Positions 21,993 to 27,882 of a stretch of 27,882 nt of DNA are shown here, piece after piece; position 1 is the stretch's first letter; each line of letters opens with the position of its first letter. Below the pieces are notes generated by a model that ran no database searches, was not told where the DNA came from, and saw only the letters and a list, made by a program, of their open reading frames with translations. Made by a program: the position numbers and the translations under genes. Source of the stretch: JAFLUQ01 sp964442035 (lineage in GTDB: Bacteria; Bacillota; Clostridia; UMGS1883); NCBI GenBank assembly GCA_964442035.1, contig CAYTWZ010000013.1:1-27882 (forward strand), read 5' to 3'.

Positions 21993-22864
21993 TTAGTGTG
22001 GAAGGAAAAATAATTAAAGGCGTAGGCGGAAATTATCTTGTAAGCGGTTCTGAAGGCGTCATACAGTGTAAGGCCCGTGGGAGGTTGCGCCGGGAAGAGC
22101 TTACGCCTATGGTAGGCGATATCGTGACGGTAAGGGTCGGCAGTGACGGCAATGGCAGCATTGACGGGATCTGTCCGAGAAAGAACTTCCTTATCCGTCC
22201 CAGCGTGTCTAATATAGACGCCATTGTGCTGGTGTGTGCCGCAGCCTCGCCGGAACCGGATCTCGGTCTAATCGACAAGCTCCTTGTAATCGCTGAAAGC
22301 AAGGGGATAGAGGGTATTGTCTGTATCAACAAGACCGACCTTATCGATCAGTCAAAGGCTGAGGCCATTGCCGAGATATATTCAGGCGCCGGATATCGGA
22401 CGCTGATGACCTGTGCCTGTGAAAACAGGGGTGTGGATGCCCTTAGACCCCTTATCACCGGGAGAACTGTGGCCTTTGCGGGACTCAGCGGTGTGGGTAA
22501 GTCCAGCATTCTTCGCCTTATTACCGGCCGGGAACTTGAGATCGGCGATGTGAGCCGCATCCGGCGGGGGAAGCATACTACCCGTCATGTGGAGCTTATA
22601 GAAACAGACGGGGGCTTTGTATTTGACACGCCGGGGTTTTCGCGGCTGGAGATTGATGGCATCAGACCAGATGAGCTACAGGACTTCTTCCCGGAAATAC
22701 GAGCCTTAAAAAACGGTTGCCGCTTCCGGGGTTGCGCCCATATAGCCGAGCCGGACTGTGTCGTAGTCGCTGCTCTTGAGCGGGGTGACATCAGTCAAAG
22801 CCGTTATGACAGCTACAGAAGCATGTATAATACACTTAAGAATATAAAGGAATGGGAGACTTAA
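21989..22864 (+). CDS. rsgA: Ribosome small subunit-dependent GTPase RsgA (YjeQ/YloQ)
   Basis: RsgA checks late assembly of the 30S subunit. The 291-residue protein has an OB-fold N-terminus (about 1-65), then a circularly permuted GTPase: NKTD at about 113-116 comes before the P-loop GLSGVGKSS (about 164-172) and DTPGF (about 213-217). A C-terminal zinc finger follows (NGCRFRGCAHIAEPDCVV). A TTG start at 21989 is preferred because AAAGAGGT lies 9 bases upstream; it overlaps the prkC stop by four bases. A GTG at 21998 is the alternative. Confidence 0.94.
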   Translation: MISVEGKIIKGVGGNYLVSGSEGVIQCKARGRLRREELTPMVGDIVTVRVGSDGNGSIDGICPRKNFLIRPSVSNIDAIVLVCAAASPEPDLGLIDKLLVIAESKGIEGIVCINKTDLIDQSKAEAIAEIYSGAGYRTLMTCACENRGVDALRPLITGRTVAFAGLSGVGKSSILRLITGRELEIGDVSRIRRGKHTTRHVELIETDGGFVFDTPGFSRLEIDGIRPDELQDFFPEIRALKNGCRFRGCAHIAEPDCVVVAALERGDISQSRYDSYRSMYNTLKNIKEWET

Positions 22865-22878
22865 TGGGGGTGTCTGCA

Positions 22879-23529
22879 ATGAATGTAAAGCTTTCGCCGT
22901 CTATATTGGCATCTGATTACGGCGCGTTGAGGGAAAGCGTCCGTCTTGTGGAGGATGCCGGGGCGGATTATCTGCATATTGACGTGATGGATGGGAGTTT
23001 TGTTCCCAATATCACTATCGGACCGCCGGTAGTGGCAACGCTGCGTAAGTCCTCAGGGCTGGTTTTTGACTGCCACCTGATGATTGATGACCCGGACAGG
23101 TACATTGACGCCTTTGCCAACGCCGGGGCGGACATTATTACAGTGCATGCGGAGGCGGCAAAGCATCTTCAGCGTTCGCTGTGTTACATACGCTCCTTGG
23201 GCAAAAAAGCCGGTGTTGCCCTTAATCCTGCTACGGATATAAGCTGCCTTAAGTATGTGCTGGACGATGTGGATATGATACTTGTCATGACTGTCAATCC
23301 CGGCTTTGGGGGTCAGAGCTTTATCCCAGCTATGACAGGGAAGGTCAGGGATGTAAAGGCAATGATCGGCGGCCGCAATATTGACATTGAGGTTGACGGC
23401 GGCATAACTCTCGGCAACCTTAGGGAGATCGTTGCCGCCGGAGCCAACATAATTGTGGCGGGCAGTGCGATCTATAAGGCGGAGGATCCCGCTGCCGCTG
23501 TGAGAAAATTCAAGGAATATGAGGTATAA
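22879..23529 (+). CDS. rpe: Ribulose-phosphate 3-epimerase
   Basis: Rpe interconverts ribulose 5-phosphate and xylulose 5-phosphate in the pentose phosphate pathway. The TIM-barrel motifs are present: LSPSILASDYGAL, YLHIDVMDGSFVPNITIGP (metal-binding His and Asp), HLMIDDPDRYID, VMTVNPGFGGQSFIP and IEVDGGI. Three in-frame ATGs exist (22852, 22864, 22879). The first has no spacing from its ribosome site. The second has GGGAG at 5 bases and overlaps the rsgA stop. The third gives the family-like N-terminus MNVKLSPSIL and 216 residues with GGGGGTG upstream. I report the third; the second remains possible. Confidence 0.92.
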   Translation: MNVKLSPSILASDYGALRESVRLVEDAGADYLHIDVMDGSFVPNITIGPPVVATLRKSSGLVFDCHLMIDDPDRYIDAFANAGADIITVHAEAAKHLQRSLCYIRSLGKKAGVALNPATDISCLKYVLDDVDMILVMTVNPGFGGQSFIPAMTGKVRDVKAMIGGRNIDIEVDGGITLGNLREIVAAGANIIVAGSAIYKAEDPAAAVRKFKEYEV

Positions 23530-23532
23530 AAT

Positions 23533-24153
23533 TTGAGAGCAGTGATAATAAGCGCCGGTACAATTTCGGATTACGGTTATATCAAGGGCTTAATTAAAGA
23601 CACGGACTTTATTGTCTGTGCAGACGGTGGACTTGACCACTGCCTTAATATGGGTCTTAAGCCTGACCTTATAGTGGGGGATTTTGACTCATACGGCAGA
23701 AAGCCTCAGGGCTTTGACGCGCCTGTGATAACCTATCCTGTGGAGAAGGACTTCACTGACACTAACACTGCCTTACTTGAGGCGGCGGAGAGAGGCTGCG
23801 ACGATTTTCTGCTTGTTGGTGTTAGCGGAACAAGGCTTGACCACACGCTTTCAAACATCGGTCTGCTTGAAACAGCACGTCGCATGGGATTCAGAGCTAT
23901 TTTTGCGGATAGCCACAATATTATGTTTTCCGCCCAGAAGCATCAGCTCGTCCATGGCAGACCCGGAACAAATATATCACTTATCCCCATTGAGCCTGTA
24001 AAGGGAATTACCCTGAAGGGTTTCAAATACCCTTTGGAAAATGCCGAGATAGATTTGTACAAAACCATATGGGTCAGCAATGTGCTTGCCTGTGAAACAG
24101 GGGAGATCACCTTTGAGCAGGGTGTATTGATTGTTGACATTTCCAGAGATTAA
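23533..24153 (+). CDS. thiN: Thiamine pyrophosphokinase
   Basis: This 206-residue enzyme transfers pyrophosphate from ATP to thiamine, giving the cofactor thiamine diphosphate. Conserved segments: FIVCADGGLDHCLNMGLKPDLIVGDFDS (about 27-52), TYPVEKDFTDTNTAL, VGVSGTRLDHTLSNIGLL, and SLIPIEPVKGITLKGFKYPLEN in the C-terminal thiamine-binding domain. The TTG start at 23533 has GAGGT 7 bases upstream and follows the rpe stop by 3 bases. Its cofactor is used by transketolase, which acts with rpe in the same pathway. Confidence 0.93.
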   Translation: MRAVIISAGTISDYGYIKGLIKDTDFIVCADGGLDHCLNMGLKPDLIVGDFDSYGRKPQGFDAPVITYPVEKDFTDTNTALLEAAERGCDDFLLVGVSGTRLDHTLSNIGLLETARRMGFRAIFADSHNIMFSAQKHQLVHGRPGTNISLIPIEPVKGITLKGFKYPLENAEIDLYKTIWVSNVLACETGEITFEQGVLIVDISRD

Positions 24154-24173
24154 ATAAAAAACAGGAGGGAAAG

Positions 24174-24194
24174 ACCCGACCCCCGGGATCGGGT
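24174..24194 (+). promoter_or_regulatory. Hairpin between ribosome site and start codon of perR
   Basis: ACCCGA (24174-24179) pairs with TCGGGT (24189-24194), with two further C-G pairs inside. AGGAGGG lies at 24163-24169, 32 bases from the ATG, too far for normal initiation; if the hairpin forms, the effective distance drops to about 11 bases. It could also be a protein-binding palindrome. Confidence 0.5.
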
Positions 24195-24201
24195 TGACAT
24201 T

Positions 24202-24612
24202 ATGATACATTTGCGAAATACAGTCCAGAAGGAGCACGTACATTCCGCTCTTATTGAACTGGGCAACCATCCCACCGCTGATGACGTATATGACAGGATA
24301 CACGCGGAATTCCCTAGAATAAGCCGTGCTACGGTTTACCGGGTGCTCAACCAGCTTGCGGATACCGGCGTTGCAACCAGAATATCCGTACCGGGTTCTG
24401 CGGCTCATTTTGACCACTGTGCCCTGCCTCACAACCATGTGCGTTGCATGAAATGCGGTAGGCTGAGTGATATTGAGGGCGCGGCTGATATTGATATTGA
24501 TATTTCAAAGCTGTCAGCGGGAGATTTTAAGATACTTGGCTACAGCCTGATATTTGACGGGCTGTGCGGTCGGTGTGCGCTTTTGACGCAAGAGAATGCT
24601 GATATGGAATAA
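24202..24612 (+). CDS. perR: Fur-family metal-dependent repressor, PerR-like peroxide sensor
   Basis: The 136-residue regulator has a winged helix (HPTADDVYDRI, RATVYRVLNQL) and a dimerisation domain. By motif alignment to B. subtilis PerR from memory, all five regulatory-metal ligands are matched: His23, Asp71, His77, His79 and Asp90. Structural zinc cysteines are Cys82, Cys85, Cys122 and Cys125. Asp at the position of PerR Asp104 favours a peroxide sensor over an iron sensor. The N-terminus is about 14 residues shorter than the B. subtilis protein. No nearer ribosome site exists than AGGAGGG at 24163, with a hairpin in between. Rubrerythrin, a typical PerR target, lies 2.7 kb away. An iron- or zinc-sensing role is not excluded. 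Confidence 0.8.
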   Translation: MIHLRNTVQKEHVHSALIELGNHPTADDVYDRIHAEFPRISRATVYRVLNQLADTGVATRISVPGSAAHFDHCALPHNHVRCMKCGRLSDIEGAADIDIDISKLSAGDFKILGYSLIFDGLCGRCALLTQENADME

Positions 24613-24631
24613 AAAATAGGAGGTTTTGAAA

Positions 24632-25939
24632 ATGGGACTTATTAAGGCGGGAGTCGGTGCTTTGGGCGGCACAATGGCAGATCAGTGGAAGGAGTATTTC
24701 TACTGTGACTCTTTGGACGCGGAAGTGCTTGCTGCTAAGGGACAAAAGCGGACCGGGAGGCGCAGCTCCAACAAAAAAGGCGAGGACAATATAATCTCCG
24801 CCGGTTCGGTCATTGCGGTTGCCGATGGCCAGTGCATGATGATAGTCGAGCAGGGCAAGGTTGTAGAGGTGTGTGCCGAACCCGGAGAGTTTGTATACGA
24901 AGCATCCACAGAGCCAAGTATATTTTGCGGGAGTCTTGGCGAGGGTATAAAAAATACTTTTAGAACCATTGGCAAGCGATTCACCTTTGGGGGTGACACA
25001 GGCAAAGATCAGCGGGTCTACTATTTCAATACAAAGGAAATAACCGGTAACAGGTTTGGTACGGCAAATCCCGTTCCATTCAAAGTTGTGGTAAACGAAG
25101 CACTGGGGTTCAGGCTTTCCGTTGACATACGCTGCAATGGAGAATATTCATATAAAATTAAAAACCCGCTTTTGTTTTATACTAACGTGTGCGGAAATGT
25201 GGAAAGCGTTTATCAGCGCAGTGAGATTGAGAGCATGATGAAGAGCGAGCTTCTTTCCGCCCTTCAGCCCGCTCTTGCGAAGATAGCAGCGCAAGGAATA
25301 CAGTACTATGAGATCCCTGCCCATACCGTTGAGATCACAAATGCCCTCAACGAGGTACTTTCGGATTCCTGGCAGGAGAAGCGCGGCATGGAGGTATTCT
25401 CCATGAATATCAATTCCCTGTCCATACCTGAGGATCAGCGTAAAAAAATCACCGAATGGGAAGAAAACTCCATGACACTTGACCCTAACATTGCCGCCGC
25501 CCGCATGGTGGGCGCACAGACTCAGGCAATGCAGGAGGCCGCAAAAAATCAGGGAGGAATGGGAGCCATGGGCGGTTTTTTCGGAATGAATATGGCTCAG
25601 CAGGCCGGTGGAATGAATGCGGCAGGACTTTACTCCATAAGTGATAAGCAGAATTCGTCAAAGCCCTCCCTTGCTGATGAGTGGGAATGTAAGTGCGGGG
25701 CCACATCTAAAGGCAAATTCTGTCCTCAGTGTGGCTCTCCAAGGCCTGCTGTCGGATGGACATGCAAGTGCGGTGCGGTCAACAAGGGTAGGTTCTGCTC
25801 CGAATGCGGAAGTCCCAAGCCAAATGGCGTCCCCCAATACAAGTGTGACAAATGCGGCTGGGAGCCTGATGACCCTACTAATCCTCCAAGATTTTGTCCC
25901 GAATGCGGAGATCCATTTGACAGCGGCGACATAAAGTAG
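24632..25939 (+). CDS. SPFH-domain protein with three C-terminal zinc ribbons
   Basis: The 435-residue protein belongs to the SPFH family often labelled virion core protein-like (B. subtilis YdjI type). The start is the ATG at 24632 with TAGGAGGT 7 bases upstream. The N-terminal two-thirds hold the SPFH region (about 15-280: ISAGSVIAVADGQCMMIVEQ, PGEFVYEASTEPSIF, NPVPFKVVVNEALGFRLSV). A Met/Gly/Gln-rich linker (about 305-335) leads to three zinc ribbons: CKCGATSKGKFCPQCG, CKCGAVNKGRFCSECG and CDKCG...FCPECG. The first two look like a recent duplication. SPFH proteins oligomerise on membranes; in Bacillus a relative helps respond to membrane stress. It lies 19 bases after perR and 16 before the next gene. 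Confidence 0.88.
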   Translation: MGLIKAGVGALGGTMADQWKEYFYCDSLDAEVLAAKGQKRTGRRSSNKKGEDNIISAGSVIAVADGQCMMIVEQGKVVEVCAEPGEFVYEASTEPSIFCGSLGEGIKNTFRTIGKRFTFGGDTGKDQRVYYFNTKEITGNRFGTANPVPFKVVVNEALGFRLSVDIRCNGEYSYKIKNPLLFYTNVCGNVESVYQRSEIESMMKSELLSALQPALAKIAAQGIQYYEIPAHTVEITNALNEVLSDSWQEKRGMEVFSMNINSLSIPEDQRKKITEWEENSMTLDPNIAAARMVGAQTQAMQEAAKNQGGMGAMGGFFGMNMAQQAGGMNAAGLYSISDKQNSSKPSLADEWECKCGATSKGKFCPQCGSPRPAVGWTCKCGAVNKGRFCSECGSPKPNGVPQYKCDKCGWEPDDPTNPPRFCPECGDPFDSGDIK

Positions 25940-25955
25940 GAAGAGGCGAACGCGT

Positions 25956-27278
25956 ATGTCATCTCAAGTGACAAACTACCAATGTCCGGCCTGTATGGGG
26001 CCGTTACATTATTCAGGTACATCAGGCAAGCTGGAATGTGACTACTGCGACAGTAAGTTTGATGTGTCGGAAATAGAGACAATTTATAGGGAAAAAAACG
26101 AGCGTGCCGCCAAGGCTGAGGCTGCGCAGGCGGATAGCCGCTGGAATACCGCCGCTCTGTCAGAGGACTGGGACGGGTACGCCGAAAAGATGAAATCATA
26201 CATCTGTCCCTCATGCGGAGCTGAGCTTATCTGTGACGAAACCACAGCCGCAACCTGCTGTCCCTACTGCGGAAATCAAACAATTATCCCCGGACAATTT
26301 TCCGGTGCGCTAAAGCCCGAATATGTCATTCCATTCAAAACTGACAGAGCTATGGCCATTGCCGCGCTGAAGGCTCACTACAAGGGCAAGGCATTGCTTC
26401 CCAAGTCCTTTGCCGACAGTAATCATATAGAAAAAATACAAGGAGTTTATGTCCCGTTTTGGATGTTTGATGCCGTGGCTGAAGGGGAGATGTCCTTCCA
26501 TGCCACCAAAACCACATCCTATGTGTCAAGCCGTGAGGAGATCGTTACCACCAAACATTACGATATACGCCGGGGCGGGAGACTTGCTTTTGAAAAAGTT
26601 CCAGTTGACGCTTCAAGCCGTATGCCGGACGGTCATATGGACAGTATCGAGCCCTTTGACTACAGTGAGCTCAAGCCGTTTTCAATGGCCTTTATGCCGG
26701 GGTTTCTGGCCGATAAATATGACGTGGATGCAAAGAGCTGCGGCGAGCGTATGCAGCAGCGCTGCTCTGAAGCCATGGAAGAGTCTCTAACAGGCACTGT
26801 GTCCGGCTACGATAGCAAAACAGTGACTGAAAAGCGAATCATTGTGAAAAAGGGCGATGTACACTATGCCATGCTCCCGGTGTGGATGCTTGCTACCAAA
26901 TGGAAGGATCAAAGCTTCCTCTTTGCCATGAACGGACAAAGCGGACGTCTTGTTGGTGACTTACCCGTTGACAGGGGAAAATACTGGGGCTTTTTTGGCG
27001 GTATAAGCGCGGTACTTATGGTAATAATGCTTTTTATCAACTATTTTGTTATGTCCGCTCCCATGACGGGTTTGTCAATGGCTCTTTTCTGCATTATTAC
27101 GCCAATACTTATCGGTTTACTTACAGTTTCCGTACTTGCAAGTCAGCTTAAGTCAATATCAACCCGTAGCGCCGGTGGCTATGTTTCAGGTTCGGGTCTT
27201 GCGCTCAACCAAAAGTCCGACCGCTTTACTCACAGCACAGTCCGGCGTATTCCTATCAGCACAAGACAAAAACGTTAA
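25956..27278 (+). CDS. Zinc-ribbon membrane protein (TFIIB-type zinc ribbon family, partner of SPFH protein)
   Basis: The 440-residue protein starts with two zinc ribbons: CPACMGPLHYSGTSGKLECDYC (about 10-31) and CPSCGAELICDETTAATCCPYCG (about 85-107). A large soluble region follows, with YVIPFKTDRAMAIAALKAHYKGKALLPKSF and VYVPFWMFDA, then two transmembrane helices near residues 345-370 and 375-400, and a short basic tail. Annotation pipelines often call such proteins primosomal-like from the ribbon alone; I see no helicase motifs. It is usually beside an SPFH protein, as here, and sometimes a TPM-domain gene, which is absent. GAAGAGG precedes the ATG. Function is unknown. Confidence 0.82.
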   Translation: MSSQVTNYQCPACMGPLHYSGTSGKLECDYCDSKFDVSEIETIYREKNERAAKAEAAQADSRWNTAALSEDWDGYAEKMKSYICPSCGAELICDETTAATCCPYCGNQTIIPGQFSGALKPEYVIPFKTDRAMAIAALKAHYKGKALLPKSFADSNHIEKIQGVYVPFWMFDAVAEGEMSFHATKTTSYVSSREEIVTTKHYDIRRGGRLAFEKVPVDASSRMPDGHMDSIEPFDYSELKPFSMAFMPGFLADKYDVDAKSCGERMQQRCSEAMEESLTGTVSGYDSKTVTEKRIIVKKGDVHYAMLPVWMLATKWKDQSFLFAMNGQSGRLVGDLPVDRGKYWGFFGGISAVLMVIMLFINYFVMSAPMTGLSMALFCIITPILIGLLTVSVLASQLKSISTRSAGGYVSGSGLALNQKSDRFTHSTVRRIPISTRQKR

Positions 27279-27281
27279 AGC

Positions 27282-27324
27282 AATACCGCACAAGACCTCC
27301 CGATGGCTTTGTGCGGTATTTTTT
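27282..27324 (+). terminator. Strong rho-independent terminator between convergent genes
   Basis: AATACCGCACAA (27282-27293) pairs perfectly with TTGTGCGGTATT (27309-27320) and is followed by TTTT. It ends the perR-SPFH-zinc-ribbon unit and may also serve rubrerythrin from the other side, where the T-run is weaker. It is the first strong terminator I see after the promoter at 8976. Confidence 0.9.
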
Positions 27325-27338
27325 GCGAATAAGTTGTC

Positions 27339-27878
27339 TTAATAATTATCCGCCTTAAGCTCAAAGAACGCCTGAGGCTTTGAGCATACCGGGCATACTC
27401 CGGGGGCGGCCTTGCCTATGCAAACGTGTCCGCAATAGCGGCATATCCATATTGCGTCGCCGCTCTTTGAAAATACTATCTTGTCATTAACGTTTTCCAT
27501 AAGACGCAAAAACCTTTCTTCATGTGTTTTTTCGATCTGTCCCACCTTTTCAAACAAAAAGGCAAGAGTGTCGAAGCCCTCTTCCTTAGCCGTTTTGGTA
27601 AATTCCGCATACATGTCTGTCCATTCGAAGCGCTCATCCGCCGCCGCGTCCCTGAGGTTTTCCGCCGTGCCAGAGATGGCTCCGTCATGAATAAAGCGGA
27701 ACCATATTTCCGCATGAGCCTTTTCGTTTGAGGCTGTTTCCTCAAAAATGTCCGCGATCTGCTCATATCCGTCCTCCCGCGCTTTTTTTGCGTAAAATGT
27801 GTACTTGTTTCTGGCCTGTGACTCGCCGGCAAACGCTGCCATAAGATTTGCTTCTGTTCTTGAGCCCTTAAGTTCCAT
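27339..27878 (-). CDS. Rubrerythrin
   Basis: Rubrerythrin reduces hydrogen peroxide in anaerobes using a diiron centre and a rubredoxin-type iron site. The 179-residue protein is complete, with the ATG at 27878 only 4 bases from the window edge, so its promoter and ribosome site are not visible. The N-terminal ferritin-like domain (about 1-135) has FAGESQARNKY and ETASNEKAHAEIWF, then EKVGQIEKTHEERF, each with Glu and His ligands. The C-terminal rubredoxin-like domain carries CRYCGHVCIGKAAPGVCPVC (about 146-165). It faces the perR unit across a shared terminator; control by the nearby PerR is a reasonable inference. Confidence 0.95.
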   Translation of the reverse strand: MELKGSRTEANLMAAFAGESQARNKYTFYAKKAREDGYEQIADIFEETASNEKAHAEIWFRFIHDGAISGTAENLRDAAADERFEWTDMYAEFTKTAKEEGFDTLAFLFEKVGQIEKTHEERFLRLMENVNDKIVFSKSGDAIWICRYCGHVCIGKAAPGVCPVCSKPQAFFELKADNY

Positions 27879-27882
27879 AATA

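Overview
The window is a stretch of a low-to-mid GC Gram-positive (Firmicutes) chromosome, most likely class Clostridia and perhaps the Ruminococcaceae/Oscillospiraceae. This is inferred from the gene order yicC-remA-gmk-rpoZ-coaBC-priA-def-fmt-Zn protease-rsmB-rlmN-prpC-prkC-rsgA-rpe-thiN, strong AGGAGG-type ribosome sites, TTG/GTG starts, consensus sigma-A promoters, HPr with the regulatory serine, and a rubrerythrin/PerR oxidative-stress pair. No tRNA, rRNA, CRISPR array, intact transposase or prophage gene was seen.

Layout. (1) 1-5.1 kb: the 3' end of an AraC-type regulator; a two-gene unit (unknown membrane-anchored protein plus yajC) with a perfect promoter; an M20 amidohydrolase and a MATE exporter; a zinc-ribbon/DUF4234 protein and a DUF2752 protein behind their own promoter. 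(2) 5.1-8.6 kb: ptsH (HPr), mgtE (Mg2+ channel) with a structured leader, and dprA convergent on the minus strand. (3) 9.0-24.2 kb: the long co-directional housekeeping series from yicC to thiN, many genes overlapping or separated by a few bases. It covers RNA metabolism, nucleotide synthesis, RNA polymerase omega, CoA synthesis, replication restart, formyl-methionine handling, rRNA modification, Ser/Thr phospho-signalling, ribosome assembly, pentose phosphate and thiamine diphosphate. (4) 24.2-27.9 kb: a PerR-like regulator, an SPFH-domain protein with three zinc ribbons, a zinc-ribbon membrane protein, a strong terminator, and rubrerythrin on the minus strand.

The most unusual content lies between genes. 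A repeat of about 180 bp occurs twice nearly complete (3875-4055, 7219-7396) and once as an internally deleted 48 bp form (8841-8888). It folds into at least five hairpins plus a long-range closing helix, and the two full copies differ by compensatory base changes, so the fold is under selection or was until recently. One hairpin contains GCGAAGC, known as an exceptionally stable DNA mini-hairpin. A second, unrelated family of small elements with terminal inverted repeats (5550-5632 and about 8678-8846) looks like MITEs or IS remnants. Both families sit directly against terminators or against each other. I recognise no name for the 180 bp repeat.

The gene content is mostly well known. Less understood parts are the unknown protein beside yajC, the DUF4234/DUF2752 pair, the SPFH/zinc-ribbon pair, the mgtE leader (which does not match the M-box) and a hairpin between the Shine-Dalgarno sequence and start codon of perR.
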